Source: DATCJA01 sp963734635
GTDB taxonomy: Bacteria; Acidobacteriota; Vicinamibacteria; Vicinamibacterales; UBA2999
DNA: 64,000 bases
Reading direction: 5' to 3'
Assembly: GCA_963734635.1 (NCBI GenBank)
Contig: CAVTIA010000003.1
Coordinates: forward strand, 434,001 to 498,000
In this document: positions 60,394 through 64,000 of the stretch, in pieces
Position numbering within the stretch: position 1 is the stretch's first letter
Layout: each line of letters starts with the position of its first letter
Notes under the pieces: model-generated
What the model saw: the letters and a program-made list of their open reading frames with translations, nothing else
What the model was told of the DNA's origin: nothing
Database searches by the model: none
Position numbers and translations under genes: made by a program

Positions 60394-62259
60394 TCATTCC
60401 TCGATCGGCAGCGACAGCGTCCGAGAGCCGTTGACCGCGTGCTCGGTTGCGATGTCCCATTCACCCAGCACGGCGTTCTGCAGCGGTCTGAAGCTGCCGC
60501 CGTTGCGGTCGGATTCGAGCACCGCGAGGACCGAGGGTGGCAGCGACGAAAGCGATTCGCCCTTGACCACGGCGCCCTGATCGCGACCGAGGAGCCGGAT
60601 ATAGAGCCTGTTGTTCTTACGGGCGTTGTTGAGCACGCGAAGCATCTGATTGAGGTCGCGCGTCTGCAGCGGCTGCACTTGCAGCTCGCGCGCTTCCCAT
60701 TGCGAAAGCCGCGTGCCGTCGGTCACCATGATCGACACCTGCCCGCGGGCGCTCGGCGGAATGTCGACCGCGACAGTCCGGGTAATCTCTTCACCCCGGT
60801 ACGTTCTCAACAGCACCTTGAGGTCCACTCTGGTCCCAGGCTTCACGCGATTGCCGTCGATCCACACACGCTCGAGCGTTGCGCTTCGAGGCTGCTCGCT
60901 CGCGTCGATCTCGAGGTCCAGGCGCTCGAGCTCAACGTCTTCAAAGGCATTGCGCAGCAGCACATTGATTGGCGCCACGACGTAGGCGGCCGCTCCAACC
61001 GACGGCTGATCGCCGCTGAAAAGATCCTCAAACGCGACGTTTCCGTACTTCTTCACCGACGCGGAGCCGCGGACGATATAGCTGGCTGCGCCGTTCTGCC
61101 GTTCGTAGGAGGCGAGCGTGTTGACGATCGACAGATACGCGAGGAGCGGCGTGAAGAGCTGGTCGTTCACCATCGCCATGTTGAACGTCTTCTTCGTGCC
61201 GCGATCCGACGTCAGGCTGATGCGCACTGGGACGAGCGCAGGTCCCGGCCCCAGCGTGCCGGCAATTGTCGTGGCGCGGTCCTGCTGCACGGTGCCGATC
61301 ACCTCGCCGGTGCTGGCGATTTTCATCGAGTTGGCCATGCTTGGCAGCAGCGTGTGCACGTAGGCACGCGTCATCGGAAACTGCGTCGGGCCGAGGCCAT
61401 AGAACGGATGACCGAACGCGTAAACGCGGCTGCCCTCGACGTCTGTAACGGTGCCGGTCGCGCCGATCTCGAGATCGCCGCTCATGAGCGCAACGCCGAC
61501 CGGATCACCCGGACGAAGCGGCGGTGGAGCCGGAGCGGCGCCGTTTCCTTGCGCGAGCGCCGCCACAGCGGAGCCCGCCATCACAGGAACGAACCCCTGA
61601 TCGTTGAACGCCGACGCAATCGGATCGATGACGCCGGGGTCGAACCCGCCGAGCGTAAGCGGCGTCGCGATTGGACGAAGCAAGGTCCCGAGGCCCGCGT
61701 TGAGACCGGTGCCACCAAAAACCTGGACGTCGGCGGGGCTGTCGGCAAACGGACGCGCCCAGGCGAAGGCCTGGCGGAGAGAAGCGCGCAGGCTTTCGGG
61801 CGTCAGCGGCATCTGTAACTCGACGCGAGCCGCCGGGCGCCGCGGCGCCGCAAACGTGGCTGCCTCGGTCATTTCACCGATCGGAGTGATCCCCGCGATC
61901 GGCTCCTTCGAAAACTGTCCAAGGGAATATGAGACCGCGCCGACGAGTCGTCCATCGATGTAAACAGGGCTGCCGCTCATACCGGCTATCACGCCGGTGT
62001 TGGCGAGCGGACCGCCTTCGAGCCGCGCGAGAATGAGGTTGCGGCGGGGACCGATGACATTGCGGAGGACGCCGAGAATGTGAACCTTGAACTCATCGAG
62101 CCGATCGCCCTCGAATACCGTTCTCCCGACGCCCACCATTCCGGCTTTCAACTCGTCGACGGGGAAGGTGCGGCTCTGGCCGTCGAGGCCTGAAGCCACA
62201 ACAAATAGGAGCGCACACGTACAGGCGACAAGTCTCGCAAGCATAGGCTGATAACTCAT
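60394..62259 (-). CDS. secreted SpoIVB/S55-type serine peptidase
   Basis: A 621-aa protein from the ATG at 62259 with a signal peptide ending GLDGQ. The N-terminal ~200 residues match peptidase S55: FPVDELKAGMVGVGRTVFEG, ILGVLRNVIGPRRNLILARL, and the catalytic motif GMSGSPVYIDGRLVGAVSYS (93-112, Ser97), with the His candidate nearby. The C-terminal half is beta-rich and unassigned. S55 peptidases cleave signalling partners during sporulation in Firmicutes; in non-sporulating bacteria the role is unknown. It is in an operon with the propeller gene. Confidence 0.85.
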   Translation of the reverse strand: MSYQPMLARLVACTCALLFVVASGLDGQSRTFPVDELKAGMVGVGRTVFEGDRLDEFKVHILGVLRNVIGPRRNLILARLEGGPLANTGVIAGMSGSPVYIDGRLVGAVSYSLGQFSKEPIAGITPIGEMTEAATFAAPRRPAARVELQMPLTPESLRASLRQAFAWARPFADSPADVQVFGGTGLNAGLGTLLRPIATPLTLGGFDPGVIDPIASAFNDQGFVPVMAGSAVAALAQGNGAAPAPPPLRPGDPVGVALMSGDLEIGATGTVTDVEGSRVYAFGHPFYGLGPTQFPMTRAYVHTLLPSMANSMKIASTGEVIGTVQQDRATTIAGTLGPGPALVPVRISLTSDRGTKKTFNMAMVNDQLFTPLLAYLSIVNTLASYERQNGAASYIVRGSASVKKYGNVAFEDLFSGDQPSVGAAAYVVAPINVLLRNAFEDVELERLDLEIDASEQPRSATLERVWIDGNRVKPGTRVDLKVLLRTYRGEEITRTVAVDIPPSARGQVSIMVTDGTRLSQWEARELQVQPLQTRDLNQMLRVLNNARKNNRLYIRLLGRDQGAVVKGESLSSLPPSVLAVLESDRNGGSFRPLQNAVLGEWDIATEHAVNGSRTLSLPIEE

Positions 62260-62333
62260 CTTGAAAGATACGGGTAAACCGCTGAAACTGCAAGGGCCTG
62301 CTGGCTCGCGGCGCGTGCAGCGGTACGCACAGG

Positions 62334-62363
62334 TTGACACGGGGAAAACCGCCAGAGTACAGT
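62334..62363 (+). promoter_or_regulatory. promoter of the aroDE attenuator transcript
   Basis: A consensus TTGACA (62334-62339) and TACAGT (62358-62363) with an 18-nt spacer. Transcription would start near 62370, just before the leader peptide ATG at 62384. It is the best sigma-70-type promoter I could find in the window. Confidence 0.7.
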
Positions 62364-62383
62364 TTGCCTCGCTTTTGAAACTG

Positions 62384-62476
62384 ATGCCGCAGCGCTTTAG
62401 CTTCTTCGTGTCGCCGAGCTACGCCAGCTACTGGTGGTGGTATCGGACTGCGACTGAAGGGGCACACGGCATCTAA
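62384..62476 (+). CDS. aromatic leader peptide of the aroDE attenuator
   Basis: A 30-codon frame with a striking composition: F5, F7, F8, Y13, Y16, W17, W18, W19 and Y20, ending at TAA 62474-62476. Nine of the 16 codons from 5 to 20 are aromatic, and three Trp codons are consecutive. It lies between the promoter and a mutually exclusive antiterminator/terminator pair, so its translation rate should report Phe-, Tyr- and Trp-tRNA charging. The same frame is open back to 62261, but the promoter position supports the ATG at 62384. A mixed F/Y/W leader suits a gene feeding all three pathways. Confidence 0.85.
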   Translation: MPQRFSFFVSPSYASYWWWYRTATEGAHGI

Positions 62477-62516
62477 GACTCAAGCACGAATTCAGCCGAA
62501 CCGAACGCCTCTTCAG
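62454..62516 (+). promoter_or_regulatory. antiterminator helix of the aroDE leader
   Basis: CTGAAGGGGC (62454-62463) can pair over 10 bp, with a single G-U, with GCCTCTTCAG (62507-62516), the 5' arm of the terminator. The upstream hexamer CTTTAG (62395-62400) can pair with 62454-62459, giving a possible protecting hairpin. Ribosome stalling at the Trp/Tyr codons would free the antiterminator arm; termination at 62476 would cover its end. Confidence 0.75.
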
Positions 62517-62545
62517 CCCAGGGTTGAAGAGGCGTTTTTGTTTTT
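62506..62545 (+). terminator. intrinsic terminator in the aroDE leader (attenuator)
   Basis: A perfect 10-bp stem CGCCTCTTCA (62506-62515) / TGAAGAGGCG (62525-62534), a 9-nt loop, then TTTTTGTTTTT (62535-62545). The U-tract ends one base before the aroDE ATG at 62547, so the terminator controls that gene rather than an upstream one. Confidence 0.92.
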
Positions 62546-62546
62546 G

Positions 62547-64000
62547 ATGAACCTTTCGCTGCTCTGCGAGACGGTGACCGGAACGACGACGGCGGAACTG
62601 GTGGTGGCGCGAGACGCGGCCACCCGCGCCGACATGGTGGAGCTTCGCCTCGACGGGGTCGCCGACCCGGACATTGCGCAGGCGCTCCACCGCCGCCGCG
62701 TCCCGGTGATCGTGACCTGCCGGCCCAGGTGGGAGGGCGGCAGGTTCGATGGCAGTGAGGGGGAGCGTCGCCGCCTTCTCGCGTCAGCGCTCGAGAGCGG
62801 CGCCGAGTACGTGGACATCGAGTGGCGTGCTGACTTCGCCGACCTCATCCGGGCGTACCCACACCGAGTCGTTGTGTCTTCGCACGACTTTGCGGGTGTT
62901 CCCGATGACCTCTGCGGGCGGGCGCGGGCGATGCGGGCGACGGGTGCGACGGTTATCAAAGTGGCCATTACGGCCGCGCGCTTGTCCGACACACTGCCTC
63001 TCCTCGAGATCGCCAAGGGTGGTGACACAGTCGCGATCGGGATGGGCGAGGCGGGCATGCCGAGTCGCTTGCTGGCTGCGCGTTTCGGATCCCGGTGGAC
63101 GTATAGCGGCAACGGAATCGCGCCGGGGCAGGTGCCGACGGGAGTGATGCTCGATCGCTTTGGGTTTCGCGCCGCGGGAGCGGATGCCGCCGTTTACGGG
63201 GTCGTCGGCGATAACGTCATGCACTCGCTCTCGCCAGTGATGCACAACGCCGCATTTGCGGCCACCCGCATCGATGCGGTGTACGTCCCACTTCGTGCGG
63301 CCGACTTCGATGATTTTCTGACTTTCGCGGACCGTCTGGGAGTTGCGGGCGCAAGCGTGACGATTCCCTTCAAGCAGGCCGCGCTCCACGCGGCAAGCAG
63401 CGCCGACGCGTTGACGCGGCAGGTCGGTGCGGCGAATACGCTGCGTCACCACGCCGGCGTGTGGGAGGCAACAAACAGCGACGTGGATGGATTCCTCGAG
63501 CCGCTCGACGCAGTTGTCGGACGTCACTCGCTCGACGGGATGCGGACGTCGGTGCTCGGAGCCGGCGGCGCGGCCCGGGCAGTCATAGTCGCGCTCAGGT
63601 CGAGAGGAGCCCTTGTCACAGTGCACGCGCGTCGAAGCGAGCAGGCGGCTGAAGTCGCCGCGTCGCTCGGCGCGGACGTCGGGCCCTGGCCGCCGTTGGC
63701 GGGATCGTGGGATTTGCTGGTCAACTGCACGCCACTCGGGAGCGCGTCCGCGCCGGCGGCGTCGCCGCTGCCGAGTGGTTCGTTCGATGGACGAGCGGTG
63801 TACGACCTGACGTATGGCCGAGAAATGTCAGCACTGGTCCGCGATGCCAAGCGTGCGGGCTGCGTCACGCTGGATGGGTTGCCCATGCTGGTGGCGCAGG
63901 CGGAACGGCAGTTCACGTGGTGGACCGGACAGCGTGCGCCAGCGGGGGTGATGAAGGCGGCTGCGGTCAGCGAGAGCACAAGTGAGGAACTGGGGAAACC
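62547..64000 (+). CDS. aroDE: bifunctional 3-dehydroquinate dehydratase / shikimate dehydrogenase (partial, runs off the window)
   Basis: About 484 residues visible without a stop. The N-terminal type I dehydroquinase has RADMVELRLDGV, VTCRPRWEGGRF, HVVVSSHDFAG-type sequence (His113) and the Schiff-base Lys in VIKVAITAAR (~K138). The C-terminal shikimate dehydrogenase begins near 214 with GVVGDNVMHSLSPVMHNAAF, then SVTIPFKQAAL, SDVDGFLEPL and the NADP site VLGAGGAARAVIVALRSRG. This fused order is known from plants and some bacteria. Expression is controlled by the aromatic leader attenuator immediately upstream. Confidence 0.96.
   Translation, partial: MNLSLLCETVTGTTTAELVVARDAATRADMVELRLDGVADPDIAQALHRRRVPVIVTCRPRWEGGRFDGSEGERRRLLASALESGAEYVDIEWRADFADLIRAYPHRVVVSSHDFAGVPDDLCGRARAMRATGATVIKVAITAARLSDTLPLLEIAKGGDTVAIGMGEAGMPSRLLAARFGSRWTYSGNGIAPGQVPTGVMLDRFGFRAAGADAAVYGVVGDNVMHSLSPVMHNAAFAATRIDAVYVPLRAADFDDFLTFADRLGVAGASVTIPFKQAALHAASSADALTRQVGAANTLRHHAGVWEATNSDVDGFLEPLDAVVGRHSLDGMRTSVLGAGGAARAVIVALRSRGALVTVHARRSEQAAEVAASLGADVGPWPPLAGSWDLLVNCTPLGSASAPAASPLPSGSFDGRAVYDLTYGREMSALVRDAKRAGCVTLDGLPMLVAQAERQFTWWTGQRAPAGVMKAAAVSESTSEELGK

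Noticed and set aside
60439..61818. 459-codon plus-strand frame
   Set aside because: Shadow of the S55 peptidase gene; His/Arg-rich without domains.
62261..62383. Upstream part of the 71-codon frame containing the leader peptide
   Set aside because: It begins before the predicted promoter and lacks aromatic enrichment; only the part from 62384 fits a leader peptide.

Overview
The window looks like chromosomal DNA of a high-GC, Gram-negative soil-type bacterium. It carries BamD, Tat and Sec exported enzymes, lipoproteins, PQQ and c-type cytochrome proteins, and many secreted beta-propellers, metallo-beta-lactamase-fold proteins and 'PDLSGIW'-type proteins. That mix is typical of Acidobacteriota, probably a Vicinamibacteria-like lineage; this is inference from gene content, not a database result.

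Layout. 0.2-4.6 kb: tRNA-Val(CAC), uracil and hypoxanthine phosphoribosyltransferases, a frameshifted exported amidohydrolase, and an RpiB-like/DeoC pair with N-terminal extensions like those of bacterial microcompartment cargo. 4.6-9.6 kb: an outer-membrane barrel, a decayed membrane glycosyltransferase, and a methyltransferase coupled to a DUF4062-STAND ATPase-TPR protein split by a one-base frameshift. 9.68-16.89 kb: a degraded integrative island in tRNA-Gly(CCC), bounded by a 48-bp direct repeat of the tRNA 3' part. It holds two genes sharing a ~95-residue domain (one carrying a metzincin protease motif), an HNH-like protein, and fragments of a VWA protein, a secreted nucleosidase, a phage terminase small subunit, an IS21 helper ATPase and a tyrosine integrase. 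17.0-20.2 kb: phosphomannomutase, sugar-nucleotide pyrophosphorylase and divergent pgsA. 20.3-28.8 kb: a long minus-strand operon aroC-def-fmt-rsmB-PASTA-rpe-thioesterase-epimerase-bamD-secreted protein, mostly coupled through ATGA overlaps. 28.9-54 kb: a secreted-enzyme region (sigma-54 activator with TPR-like domain, SMP-30, three MBL proteins, Abhydrolase_10, a Tat-exported flavoprotein split by a frameshift, DUF6152, HpaI-type aldolase, AsmA-like, CHRD, PQQ dehydrogenase, Flp pilin). 54-64 kb: TPR protein, ECF sigma/anti-sigma pair, RtcB with an inserted zinc ribbon, a propeller plus S55-peptidase pair, and the aromatic-pathway fusion aroDE, which runs off the right end.

The most notable finding is a complete Trp-operon-style attenuator in front of aroDE: promoter, a 30-codon leader peptide rich in Phe, Tyr and Trp (including three consecutive Trp codons), an antiterminator helix and an intrinsic terminator that are mutually exclusive. 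Also notable are the microcompartment-type cargo genes without shell genes, the tRNA-Gly island with its twin-domain/metzincin genes, and the STAND-methyltransferase pair. Several genes are broken by clean single-base indels; these are either recent pseudogenes or consensus errors, and the reads would decide. Small GC-rich palindromes (CCGGCT/AGCCGG or CCGGAGGCCT/AGGCCTCCGG cores) recur between genes throughout.
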